A stretch of 64,000 bases of DNA, taken from positions 186,001 to 250,000 of the forward strand of contig NZ_CAUCSQ010000001.1 in assembly GCF_958445495.1 (NCBI RefSeq). The letters run 5' to 3'. Shown here in pieces: positions 51,806-61,262 of the stretch. The number at the start of each line of letters is the position of its first letter. Position 1 is the first letter of the stretch. The position numbers and the translations under genes are program-made. The DNA is from an uncultured Bacteroides sp. (GTDB taxonomy: Bacteria; Bacteroidota; Bacteroidia; Bacteroidales; Bacteroidaceae). The notes beneath the pieces are model-generated. The model was given only the letters and a program-made list of their open reading frames with translations, was not told the DNA's origin and made no database searches.

Positions 51806-54013
51806 TTAATCCATAAAATAGACAGGCTTTCCTTTCAACTCCACAGTACCGTAAACAAGACCTGCCGTAAACTTCTCCGGAGCATTGGGACATACTCCGC
51901 CTACACTGAATTTTATTGTTCCCGGTGTTATGTTTATCCCACCGGTCTCATCCACATAAGCCAAATTCCTAGGAGAAAGTTTAAATTCCACCACCCTGCG
52001 CTCGCCCGGTTTCAATTCTATTTTCCGAAATCCTGCCAATTGACAAACAGGTACTTCCTTTGCAATCGCCCTATGAGATAAATAAAGTTGCACGACCTCC
52101 TCGCCTTTGTATTTACCGGAATTACAGACCTCTACTTTCACAGTTATGCTATCTCCAGTCTGTACTTCTTTAGGGAGTTCTAACTTCCGGTACTTAAATG
52201 TAGTATAACTCTGTCCATAACCAAACGGATATAATACATCCCCTGTAAAATAACGATATGTCCGGTTCGCCATTGAATAATCCTCTAAAGCAGGAAGGTC
52301 TGAATCGGAACGGTAAAAAGTAACCGGCAGCTTGCCGGACGGGTTATAACGTCCGAACAATATGTCGGCTAATGCCGTACCCGTAGCCTGACCACCATAC
52401 CAAGCTTGAATAATAGAAGATACATTCTCTGCTTCCCAATTAAAGGCCATTGCACTGCCGGACATACAAACAAATACCATAGGTTTGTTTAACTTATGCA
52501 ATTGTTTCATTATTTCCGTCTGTATGGCAGGTAGCTTTATGGTAGTTCTATCGCCTCCTGCAAATCCTTCTATATTGCCATTGCCCGCATCCCCCTCTTC
52601 TCCTTCCAACAGTGTAGAAATACCACCTGCATAAATGATCAAATCTGCATCTTTGTACTTTTCAGCCAAATTACCTATCTCGACGCCTTCATTCAGTTTC
52701 GTAAAATCAGATAAAGCATCATATACTACTTCAATTCCTCTTTCGGCCCGTAAAGCATCCAATAAGGTCACATTCTCACTGGGTATGCCGTTATAATTTC
52801 CCAATTGTGTTGTCTCATTATCAGCATTCGGCCCCAACAAAGCTATTTTCTTTATCTTACCCGACAGAGGAAGCAAATGTATCTCATTCTTCAATAACAC
52901 CATGGATTGACGGGCCATTTCAAGAGCTTGTTTCTGATGTGTTTCCGACTCAAGTACATCTTGTGAAATCTTAGAATAGGGCACCTTTTCCTGCGGATCG
53001 AACATCCCTAAGCGAAAACGTATCTTAAAAAGTTTCTTTAATGAAATATCCAACTGTTCTTCAGTTATCAACCCGTTTTCTATTGCTTTTGTCAATGACC
53101 GATAGACATCACCACATTCCAGGTCTGTGCCATGCAACACTGCATCAGCCGCTGCAGAGATTGAATCTGTATGTGTCTTATGTCCTGTGATAAAGTCTGT
53201 TATCGCCCAACAATCCGATGTTACATATCCGTCAAATTTCCAGTCATGCAACAATATCTTCCTCATAAACAGATTGCTCCCGCAACAAGGCTGCCCGTTG
53301 AAGCTGTTATATGCACACATCACACCGGAGACATCAGCTTCTTTTATCAAACGATAAAATGCCGGCAAATATGTCTCACGCAAATCATGTTCACTAGCTG
53401 TCGCATTAAATACATGCCTTAACGGTTCTGGCCCGCTATGTACTGCAAAATGTTTGGCACAGGCTGAAGTTTTCAAATAATGCGAATCATTACCTTGCAG
53501 GCCTTTCACCATAGCAATACCCATTTCAGCAGTTAAAAACGGATCTTCTCCATAGGTTTCGTGCCCGCGTCCCCAACGAGGATCACGGAAAATGTTGATA
53601 TTAGGGGTCCAAAACGTCAACCCGGTATATCGCCTGAGCGTATTTCCTTTTTTCACTGATATATTATACACTGCACGTCCTTCATCCGATATCATTTCAG
53701 CGGATTTGAATAATTCCTCCGGATTGAACGTAGCCGCAAGCCCGATAGGTTGCGGAAATACCGTAACCTTTTCCGTCGAACGGGCCACACCGTGCAAACA
53801 CTCATTCCACCAGTTATAATCAGGGATGCCCAACCGCTTTATACCTTTGGAAGTATGAGTCATCTGCGAAACTTTTTCCTGCAGGGTCATCCGTGACACC
53901 AAATCCGTGACACGCTCGTCTATGGATAAACTTGTATCTAAATAAGGATATCGGGTTTGTGCTGTGAGAGAGCAAGTTATCATCAATCCCAATATAAACA
54001 GTAAAGTTTTCAT
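51806..54013 (-). CDS. GH3 beta-glycosidase
   Basis: A 735-residue exported exo-glycosidase. Signal peptide (about 1-19); the GH3 barrel with WWNECLHGVAR, RDPRWGRGHETYGEDPFL, AKHFAVHSGPE and GYVTSDCWAI, whose Asp 267 is the nucleophile; the alpha/beta sandwich with LLGPNAD; and a C-terminal fibronectin-like domain (YPFGYGQSYTTF). The SDC version of the nucleophile motif and CCGSN loop resemble beta-xylosidase-type GH3 members, but beta-glucosidase or beta-N-acetylhexosaminidase activities cannot be excluded. It follows the GH109-like gene by 11 bases and is the last gene of the SusC operon. Confidence 0.93.
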   Translation of the reverse strand: MKTLLFILGLMITCSLTAQTRYPYLDTSLSIDERVTDLVSRMTLQEKVSQMTHTSKGIKRLGIPDYNWWNECLHGVARSTEKVTVFPQPIGLAATFNPEELFKSAEMISDEGRAVYNISVKKGNTLRRYTGLTFWTPNINIFRDPRWGRGHETYGEDPFLTAEMGIAMVKGLQGNDSHYLKTSACAKHFAVHSGPEPLRHVFNATASEHDLRETYLPAFYRLIKEADVSGVMCAYNSFNGQPCCGSNLFMRKILLHDWKFDGYVTSDCWAITDFITGHKTHTDSISAAADAVLHGTDLECGDVYRSLTKAIENGLITEEQLDISLKKLFKIRFRLGMFDPQEKVPYSKISQDVLESETHQKQALEMARQSMVLLKNEIHLLPLSGKIKKIALLGPNADNETTQLGNYNGIPSENVTLLDALRAERGIEVVYDALSDFTKLNEGVEIGNLAEKYKDADLIIYAGGISTLLEGEEGDAGNGNIEGFAGGDRTTIKLPAIQTEIMKQLHKLNKPMVFVCMSGSAMAFNWEAENVSSIIQAWYGGQATGTALADILFGRYNPSGKLPVTFYRSDSDLPALEDYSMANRTYRYFTGDVLYPFGYGQSYTTFKYRKLELPKEVQTGDSITVKVEVCNSGKYKGEEVVQLYLSHRAIAKEVPVCQLAGFRKIELKPGERRVVEFKLSPRNLAYVDETGGINITPGTIKFSVGGVCPNAPEKFTAGLVYGTVELKGKPVYFMD

Positions 54014-54024
54014 TATCCTAACTT

Positions 54025-55542
54025 TTAATTATTCCAATCCTTGGCACCTTCGGCCTTCAATTTTTCCGTAAATTCCTTTGCAGCCTCCATTGCCGCAACT
54101 TCTTCTTCAGGAGTAGCATAAGCATGTCTGTATCCTTTCACTTCATTCCAATGTCCACGGGTAAAATCGGGAAACGCAACCGAAGCGGAATTATTGTCCA
54201 TTGACAATTCGCCCAACTCTGCCAGACAACACCATTCTGCCAGGTCATATACATCCATATCGAGCGGCAATCCATTCTGAAGGCAATAAACCAGACGACT
54301 GTCCATGATAAAATCCATTCCACCGTGACCGCCTACCTCTTTCGCCATTTCACCGTATCTCTTCAAAATCGGGTGCTGATATTTAGCAATTAAGGCGTCC
54401 TTATCCTTCTCCGACATGAAACTGTGAGAGTTCAGTTTGTCTACTTGCGGCTGTACTCCTGCAGCTTGCATCTGCTTAGCATCCAGTGCATAACCTTCCA
54501 CCGGATATTTATTGGCAAAGCCTTTTGTACCCGTCAGTTGATACAGACGGTTATACGGTTGAGGAGTCATCACATTATGCTGAATTTCAATCACTTTACC
54601 ATTTTCGGTGCGAATCAGTGTAGTGGTATGGTCACCATTACGGAAATTCTCACACTCTTTGCCCGTCGCTTCTTTGACATACTCTTTTCCAAGTACAGAC
54701 TTAGTATCCATCGCTACCAAAATTTTCATCCGATCTCCCCGGTGAATATCCAAAACCTGTGCTACCGGACCAAGACCGTGAGTGGCGTACACATCCCCAC
54801 GATGCTTCATGTTATATTCCAAACGCCAGCCCAGTTTGTCTTTCTCCCCATTCTTCCAGTACCATTTCCAGAAAGGTTCCAAATTATGGATATAGGCTCC
54901 CTGTGCACGAATAATTTCTCCGAATACTCCGTTTTGAGCCATATTCAGACTATTCATTTCGAACCAGTCATAACAGCAATTTTCCAGAATCATGCAGTGT
55001 TTGCGGGTTTGCTCACTTAAATCTATCAATTCCCAACATTCTTGCAGATTCATAGCCGAAGGAACTTCTATGGCTACATGTTTACCATTTTTCATCGCAC
55101 ATACCGCTACCGGAAAATGATGTAACCAATCTGTTGCGACATAAACGATATCGATATCTTTACGTTTGCATAATTCCTCATATCCTTTTTCCCCATTATA
55201 GACAGCCGCTTTAGGCATAGAAGCCTTTCTCAAGTATTCCTGGCATCTCTCGGCACGTTCTTTTTCATAGTCACATAACGCTACAATCTGCACGCCGGGA
55301 ATATGCGTCCATCGTTCTACAGCACCCGGACCGCGCATTCCCAAACCGACAAAGCCGACCCTTACAACAGGCAATTTGGGAGCTGTCAATCCGATTACAT
55401 TTTTTTGTCCTGCAGGACGTTCGGGAGTTTCCACAACTATTGTTCCTTTATCCCAATGCCACTTTGTTTGTCCTATGGACAAATGGCAATTAACTATCAA
55501 CAATAAATAACAAAAGCCCGACAATCCAAAGATTCTTTTCAT
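54025..55542 (-). CDS. Gfo/Idh/MocA family protein, GH109-like
   Basis: A 505-residue protein with a signal peptide (about 1-24). The Rossmann part reads VVRVGFVGLGMRGPGAVERW and VALCDYEKERAE; further blocks are GKHVAIEVPSAMNL, ENCCYDWFEMN, GDVYATHGLGPVAQVLDI and GHGGMDFIMDSRLVYCLQNG. These match GH109, NAD-dependent alpha-N-acetylgalactosaminidases that act on O-linked GalNAc such as Tn and blood-group A structures. Other Gfo/Idh enzymes share the fold, so GalNAc specificity is likely but not proven. It lies eight to eleven bases from its neighbours in the operon. Confidence 0.88.
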   Translation of the reverse strand: MKRIFGLSGFCYLLLIVNCHLSIGQTKWHWDKGTIVVETPERPAGQKNVIGLTAPKLPVVRVGFVGLGMRGPGAVERWTHIPGVQIVALCDYEKERAERCQEYLRKASMPKAAVYNGEKGYEELCKRKDIDIVYVATDWLHHFPVAVCAMKNGKHVAIEVPSAMNLQECWELIDLSEQTRKHCMILENCCYDWFEMNSLNMAQNGVFGEIIRAQGAYIHNLEPFWKWYWKNGEKDKLGWRLEYNMKHRGDVYATHGLGPVAQVLDIHRGDRMKILVAMDTKSVLGKEYVKEATGKECENFRNGDHTTTLIRTENGKVIEIQHNVMTPQPYNRLYQLTGTKGFANKYPVEGYALDAKQMQAAGVQPQVDKLNSHSFMSEKDKDALIAKYQHPILKRYGEMAKEVGGHGGMDFIMDSRLVYCLQNGLPLDMDVYDLAEWCCLAELGELSMDNNSASVAFPDFTRGHWNEVKGYRHAYATPEEEVAAMEAAKEFTEKLKAEGAKDWNN

Positions 55543-55551
55543 ATTTCTATC

Positions 55552-56808
55552 TTATTTAGTCAAATAATCACGATAACGTACCAATGCTTCCAAGAAATAA
55601 TAATCCGCATAATCCAGTGGCACATCAATGCTTCCACCATGAGGTAAACTACCTACCGAGTGCATCAGCAGAAAATTACCATTTTCTCCCAAAGGAGCCC
55701 GAAAATCGGGAGATGCCAGCCGATGCAGTATTTTGATGGCGACATCTGTATATTTACTGTCTTCTGACAAATCTCCCAGCTCAAACAATGCAGAACAGGC
55801 AATGGAAGCAGCCGAAGCGTCTTTATATGGAATTTTAGTCTTCACTGCCTTCGATTTACCTTCGGGAGTATATCCCTTTTGTCCCACATTAAAATCCCAC
55901 AAAGGTATAAAGTCTTCCGGCAGATGAGTAATGAACCAGTCGGCAGCCCCTCTGGCAACTTCCAGGTATTCAGGTTTGCCGGTCTCTCTATACATCATCG
56001 TATAACCATACACGGCCCATGCCTGTCCGCGTGCCCAAGTGGAATTATCACTATATCCCTGACAAGTGGCCCGGTCTTTTACCGCACCGCTAATCGTATC
56101 ATAATCCACCACATGATAGGTACTATAATCCTTACGAAAATGATTTTTTACAGTTGTATCGGCATGTCTCACCGCAATATCCGTAAAGCAACTGTCACCA
56201 CTTAATTTGGAAGCCTCGCAAAGCATCTCCAAATTCATCATATTATCTATAATCACCGGACAGAACCATTCCGTTTCTCCATTCCAGGCTTTTCGATAAT
56301 TCCATGATTTTATAACCTGGATTTTCGGAAGAAACCGCGTAGAAAGTGAACGGGCGCTCTCTATCAGCACCTCCCGGTAATACTCGTCAGGAGCCAGCCG
56401 GTAACCATTACCAAAACTGCATCCCACCATAAAACCCAAGTCATGATTTCCTGTAAACGTTTTCAAATATTCCAAACGTTTTGTCAAACGCGCCGCACGG
56501 TTTTTCCAAATCGTATCTCCGGTCAGCTCATATACTTTCCATAAGGAGCCTGGAAAAAAACCAATAGTCCAACTATAAGGATGGCAAGTGTACACCTTAT
56601 CCTGAGACGGCTCATAAGTAGCAGGAATTATCTTGCCGACAGCAGCCGTATCCAAATTCGGCAATGATGCAATCATGTTATCCATCTGCTTAGTCACATA
56701 ACTGATATTTTCTATTACAAAAGCCAGTTCCTCTGTTTTGTCTTTTGTCTGACAAGCAGTTATTATCAACAATACACATGCAACTTCTAAAATCTTTTTT
56801 CTTACCAT
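55552..56808 (-). CDS. GH88 unsaturated glucuronyl hydrolase, copy 2 (lipoprotein)
   Basis: A 418-residue GH88 enzyme with a lipobox (ITAC, cysteine 19), unlike the signal-peptidase-I type copy at 46134. Catalytic aspartates are Asp 123 (NHDLGFMVGCS) and Asp 188 (VIIDNMMNLEML); GYSDNSTWARGQAWAVYGYT and MHSVGSLPHGGSIDVPLDYADYYF complete the family pattern. It would remove unsaturated uronic acids from lyase products in the periplasm. It belongs to the SusC operon, eight bases before the GH109-like gene. Confidence 0.94.
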   Translation of the reverse strand: MVRKKILEVACVLLIITACQTKDKTEELAFVIENISYVTKQMDNMIASLPNLDTAAVGKIIPATYEPSQDKVYTCHPYSWTIGFFPGSLWKVYELTGDTIWKNRAARLTKRLEYLKTFTGNHDLGFMVGCSFGNGYRLAPDEYYREVLIESARSLSTRFLPKIQVIKSWNYRKAWNGETEWFCPVIIDNMMNLEMLCEASKLSGDSCFTDIAVRHADTTVKNHFRKDYSTYHVVDYDTISGAVKDRATCQGYSDNSTWARGQAWAVYGYTMMYRETGKPEYLEVARGAADWFITHLPEDFIPLWDFNVGQKGYTPEGKSKAVKTKIPYKDASAASIACSALFELGDLSEDSKYTDVAIKILHRLASPDFRAPLGENGNFLLMHSVGSLPHGGSIDVPLDYADYYFLEALVRYRDYLTK

Positions 56809-56871
56809 ATATTAAAATTTAAACTAAGTCCCGGATATATTCCGGAACTTAGAATAACACACCTGTTTTTA

Positions 56872-59478
56872 TTATTCACTAAAGATTGTCTTTGCATCCC
56901 CAGAAGCGGGTATTGCGCGAACCTCTATTTTCTTAGGTAAAAATACACTCGAATCAATCACAAAACTATTTTCAGCGGGAGAAACATAAACCAATTCGCC
57001 TGTTTCTTTATCATACACCTCGTAAGCAACAGCATTACTGCATCCGGTCACAGTTATGGCATCATTTACCCGGTCTACATTTACGACAGCTCCATTAGTA
57101 CTCATCGGAAGATTTTGTTTGAATATCGTCTCTGTCTTTTCAGTGATATACCAAAAGTTATGCCGTGGCTTAGGAAGCCCCAATCCTGAAATACGTCTTT
57201 TTATATCAGCCAGTTTTGCATCGTCAATTTTGAAGACCCCCGTAGTCCCATAATCTTCAATCTCCATATCTACTTTGCGTAAGAATCCCCATTTTTCAAA
57301 AAACTCGGTCAAGTCCAGCCCCGCAGCCTTACTCGCTATATAAGCAAATTCTATTTGATGTTCTCCTGCTGTTTTCTTCTTATCCTCTGCCGGCTCAGTC
57401 AGTCGTACAGCTTCATACGTATCCGGGTAGAAGTCATCTTTTCCCAGCACATATGCCATATAGAGTTGCAATTGCCAAAAAGGAACCAATTGGCAGAACA
57501 CATCGGCAGTCCCCTTTCCTTCCAGCTTACCGACAGTAATATGCGGCCTTCCGGTAAATGCGGTTGTCATTGCATGAGGATAATATCCTTTTATCTCTAA
57601 ACGGGAATTACCGTTCGTAATACGTTGGATATACATGGAGTGAATATTATTCGTTACTTCAGTCATTCCGGTCCATCTTAATCCCGGACGAGTCTGATTA
57701 CTATGTCCTACTTCATGTGCCGGTCCCCATGAATCGCTATTTATTTTATTCAAATCACATAGCTCTCCTAAGGTAGATACATTATAAGAGGTACGGTAAC
57801 TGGTAGAATACATATAATTAGTGTACATGACATTGAAATACATCCGGTTTTTGAACATTTTGTCATATTTTACCAATCCCAATAATTTCTGTTCCTCATA
57901 TACCAGGTTGTCATAGAATTTAATCCATTCCACCGGATCAGCAACCGCTTTCAAGTTAGCTACCGGGAAAGTAATATGGGCGTATCTGCCTAAAGCATCG
58001 AAATAAGGACTTGAGGCATTGTTCAATAACCCGAACCAGTCTTCCGGCTTGTTATGTTTCTCATCATATAGGTCAAAATATCCATTCACCTGACCGGAAG
58101 CGAAATGTATTCTGACCGGTTCTGCCGTTTCATAAGCATCGGTATGGTACAACACATAGATTAATCCTTTCTGTTCCATCGTATGCACGTTCATACCCGG
58201 TTTCAATGCATATTCCTTGTAGGTATTAAATCCATCACCATTGGGGGTATCCAAATCGACTACACGCAATGTTACTGTCTGATTATATAAGTCTCCCACC
58301 ATTGTAACTAATTTCTCACCTTTTTTCACATAAATGCCGGTAGGATTATCCAAAAGGCTATAAGTCGAGGTTTTATTCCTTGCAGCCGCTTTGTCGGGAT
58401 GTTCCCACGCCTTGAAATCCGCTACTCGGAAATCCGTTTCATAACAGTCATAATACATATAAAGGGCGATATTCTTAAAGAACGGATAAGGACATGCCTC
58501 GATTTCTTCTAAAGTGATGCCTTCTTTCAAGGCTGTACATAATTCATCCTTGAATAAAGTGGAAGTATCAAATGATTGTGAACTTTTTCCAAAAAATTCC
58601 ATTTCAGTACAGGAAATAAAATTATCTCTCCCGCTTCCTATTTTTATCCAAACAGTATGAGGATTACGAATAGGTTTACTAAAATAAATCGTACGCACCT
58701 GGGAAATCATCTCACAATCATAATTTTGAACTACCGTTTCGAAAACATCCGGGTGTTCGTAAGTCGAGACTGAAACTTCAGTTATCAATCCAAAAATTCC
58801 GGCACCATTGTTCGGACGAGGATAATACATCATGTAGTCTATGCGTTCGGTTCCTTCTTTTAAAGTAAATTTCAGCTCGTGAGGAAAAAGAGCCTGTTTT
58901 GCCTGTGTCAATTCATCACCGGTCAAACCGGGAAACCATTTGTCAGCCCAAGGAGAATTACACATACTCGTATTCTGCCCTTTATTACCATCCCACATCA
59001 ACGCTACATTAGGTCCTGTCGTTTCGGTAGGTCCTCCTGTATTATTACCATGTTTAATCCAGCCATCTATAATCTCCAGTTGTATATCATTCAAATCGCC
59101 AAAACCGCTCATATCGTCACTTGGAACATAGGTACTCATTTTCTGCTGGATTACTTGTGTCATTCTCTGCTCACTTGCCCCGCGAAAGTAAATTTCCCCT
59201 TTGCGACCCTCTTTTGAATAATAAGCAGGCACACTGAAAGTAAAAGCATATTGTCCGTTACGGGCAATGGTTTCGTCCAGATTCACCCACTCAGGACAAT
59301 CCAGTTTTATCTCTGCATCAGAGGTTACATATAAAGTAAACGAACCTCCTTCTGCTCCTACCGATACAGAAGCATTATATAATGCGATGGAATCATCTTC
59401 ATTACAACCGATACACAAGATTACAAGTAATATCGACAACAGATTTCGTATATTCATAATATTCTTTTTAAAATTCAT
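56872..59478 (-). CDS. M60-like metallopeptidase with N-terminal BACON domain
   Basis: An 868-residue predicted surface lipoprotein (cysteine in LCIGC). Residues about 35-112 form a BACON domain (VSVGAEGGSFTLYVTSD to VIQQK); a discoidin-like domain follows (about 130-300). The peptidase region (about 320-735) has the zinc motif HEVGH (588-592) and a third ligand glutamate at 607 (MTEVTNN), the HExxH...E arrangement of peptidase family M60. M60 enzymes from gut bacteria cleave mucin-type O-glycoproteins, so a glycoprotein substrate is likely. A C-terminal beta domain follows. An internal ATG at 59457 is an alternative start. It is adjacent to a shorter paralogue. Confidence 0.93.
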   Translation of the reverse strand: MNFKKNIMNIRNLLSILLVILCIGCNEDDSIALYNASVSVGAEGGSFTLYVTSDAEIKLDCPEWVNLDETIARNGQYAFTFSVPAYYSKEGRKGEIYFRGASEQRMTQVIQQKMSTYVPSDDMSGFGDLNDIQLEIIDGWIKHGNNTGGPTETTGPNVALMWDGNKGQNTSMCNSPWADKWFPGLTGDELTQAKQALFPHELKFTLKEGTERIDYMMYYPRPNNGAGIFGLITEVSVSTYEHPDVFETVVQNYDCEMISQVRTIYFSKPIRNPHTVWIKIGSGRDNFISCTEMEFFGKSSQSFDTSTLFKDELCTALKEGITLEEIEACPYPFFKNIALYMYYDCYETDFRVADFKAWEHPDKAAARNKTSTYSLLDNPTGIYVKKGEKLVTMVGDLYNQTVTLRVVDLDTPNGDGFNTYKEYALKPGMNVHTMEQKGLIYVLYHTDAYETAEPVRIHFASGQVNGYFDLYDEKHNKPEDWFGLLNNASSPYFDALGRYAHITFPVANLKAVADPVEWIKFYDNLVYEEQKLLGLVKYDKMFKNRMYFNVMYTNYMYSTSYRTSYNVSTLGELCDLNKINSDSWGPAHEVGHSNQTRPGLRWTGMTEVTNNIHSMYIQRITNGNSRLEIKGYYPHAMTTAFTGRPHITVGKLEGKGTADVFCQLVPFWQLQLYMAYVLGKDDFYPDTYEAVRLTEPAEDKKKTAGEHQIEFAYIASKAAGLDLTEFFEKWGFLRKVDMEIEDYGTTGVFKIDDAKLADIKRRISGLGLPKPRHNFWYITEKTETIFKQNLPMSTNGAVVNVDRVNDAITVTGCSNAVAYEVYDKETGELVYVSPAENSFVIDSSVFLPKKIEVRAIPASGDAKTIFSE

Positions 59479-59494
59479 CCATTAATTATTCTCT

Positions 59495-61222
59495 TCAGAA
59501 AACAACTTCGGTTCTCTTTCCATCCACTGCAATAGCATACATTTTAAATATATCCGGTAGTTCACAATCCACCCGGAAAGAGGATTTGGGAGATACAAAC
59601 AATAAGTTATTTTCCATATCATAGATTTCATAAGCTACGGCATTTTCCCAGCCACGCATCATAAAAGAATTTCCTTCATGTACGGCATTTCCTTCTATCA
59701 CAGTTCCATTCTTCAGATAAAGCGATTCGTTTCCCTCACAGATATACTCCAGACGATGCTTGGGTTTAGGTAGATTTAATGCGGCGATACGTTTTTTCGT
59801 ATCAATAATCTGTTGTTCTGTGATGCACAGCATCTTCACGGTCCCATACTCTTTCACTTCCTGATTAATCGGTACCAGGAATCCCCACTTCACAAAGAAA
59901 TCAGTCAAATCAAGTCCTGAATATTTACAGCAGAGATAAGTGAACTCCAACAGGGATTCTCCTTCAGAGGATTTATCTTCATGTGTACGTACATGTTCGT
60001 AAATATCTTTATAAAAATCCGTATTCCCCAAGATATATTCCATGTAAAGTTCAAGTTGCCAAAAAGGAATCAGTTTCTCAAAATGGTCTTTTATAAAATG
60101 ATGATGGATACGGGAGCGGAATACTGTATTCATAGACAATTCATACTTATTCAGCATCTGCATGCGTGCCGCACTTCCGAACAAACGCTGAATATACATT
60201 GCCTGGATGTTATTGGTTGTCTCTGCCGTACCAATCCATTTCAACCCGGGGCGGGTTTGATTACAGTGTCCCACCTCATGAGCCGGCCCCCAACTGGAGG
60301 TCAGCAGTGAACGAACATTGCACAAATCATTCATGGTATTTGCATTATAGGCTGTATGATACCCTGCGGCATACATATAAGAAGTGTACATCACACTGAA
60401 TAACATACGATTATTACGCATCTTCCCATATTTCTCCAAACCCATGAAACGCTGTTCCTCATATACCAACCTATCGTAAAAATCTATTAAATCCTGTCCG
60501 TTACATTTTGCCAGGTTTGCAACCGGAAAAATTAAATGTGCATAATATCCCAATACGTCATAATGCTTGTCAACAGCAGTTTTAATCATCGTTTTCCATT
60601 GCTCGCGGTTGTTTCTGGTTACATCAAAATAACCGTTTACTTTCCCGCCCTTCGCAAAATGTATCTTCACGGGAGCTGCCGTACGAAAATCGGGTGTATG
60701 ATACATCACATAGACTAATCCCTGATTTTTTGTCACTATTTTATTTTCACCCGACTCCAGAGGATAGTCGGATTTCACATAAAAACCATCTTTTCCCGGT
60801 ACATCCCAGTTATGTATTCGCAGACTAATGTTTTGATTATGCGTATCAGCTACCAACACTAGTAATGTATCTCCTTCCGCCACTGAAATACCTGTCGGAT
60901 TATCCAACAGGCTATATGTACTGGTCTTTAACTGTTTCGCCTGTACATCCGGATGTTCATAAGCTTTGTAGGAAGCAATACGATAATTACTATCGTATTG
61001 CTTGTTATACATTAAAAGGGCAAGTTCTTTATAAAAAGGAGAAGTGCATGCGTTAATCTTCTTCAACGTCACTTTATCTCTCAATTTTGAACAGGAAGCA
61101 TCTGTAAACAGAGTAGTCGGTTCAAACTCCCTGGAAGCTTCAGATATTTTTCCATCCGCTGAAACATGACATGCAAGAAGTGAAAAGACACAGATTAAAA
61201 GAATATTGCTTTTTATTTTCAT
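59495..61222 (-). CDS. M60-like metallopeptidase, short paralogue
   Basis: A 575-residue paralogue of the next gene, lacking BACON and discoidin domains. The N-terminus is hydrophobic and ends LLAC, a possible lipobox. From FTDASCSKLRDKVTLKKINAC onward it aligns block for block with the larger protein: TSTYSLLDNPTGI, YVMYHT, VNGYFDV, GPAHEVGHCNQTRPGLKW. Zinc ligands are HEVGH (315-319) and Glu 334. The C-terminal beta domain is present. Two M60 enzymes side by side suggest cleavage of different sites in one glycoprotein or successive steps. It is located between susD and the BACON-M60 gene. Confidence 0.93.
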   Translation of the reverse strand: MKIKSNILLICVFSLLACHVSADGKISEASREFEPTTLFTDASCSKLRDKVTLKKINACTSPFYKELALLMYNKQYDSNYRIASYKAYEHPDVQAKQLKTSTYSLLDNPTGISVAEGDTLLVLVADTHNQNISLRIHNWDVPGKDGFYVKSDYPLESGENKIVTKNQGLVYVMYHTPDFRTAAPVKIHFAKGGKVNGYFDVTRNNREQWKTMIKTAVDKHYDVLGYYAHLIFPVANLAKCNGQDLIDFYDRLVYEEQRFMGLEKYGKMRNNRMLFSVMYTSYMYAAGYHTAYNANTMNDLCNVRSLLTSSWGPAHEVGHCNQTRPGLKWIGTAETTNNIQAMYIQRLFGSAARMQMLNKYELSMNTVFRSRIHHHFIKDHFEKLIPFWQLELYMEYILGNTDFYKDIYEHVRTHEDKSSEGESLLEFTYLCCKYSGLDLTDFFVKWGFLVPINQEVKEYGTVKMLCITEQQIIDTKKRIAALNLPKPKHRLEYICEGNESLYLKNGTVIEGNAVHEGNSFMMRGWENAVAYEIYDMENNLLFVSPKSSFRVDCELPDIFKMYAIAVDGKRTEVVF

Positions 61223-61262
61223 ATCCTATATTTTATCAAGTTTGTCATTCAAAAAAATAGAA

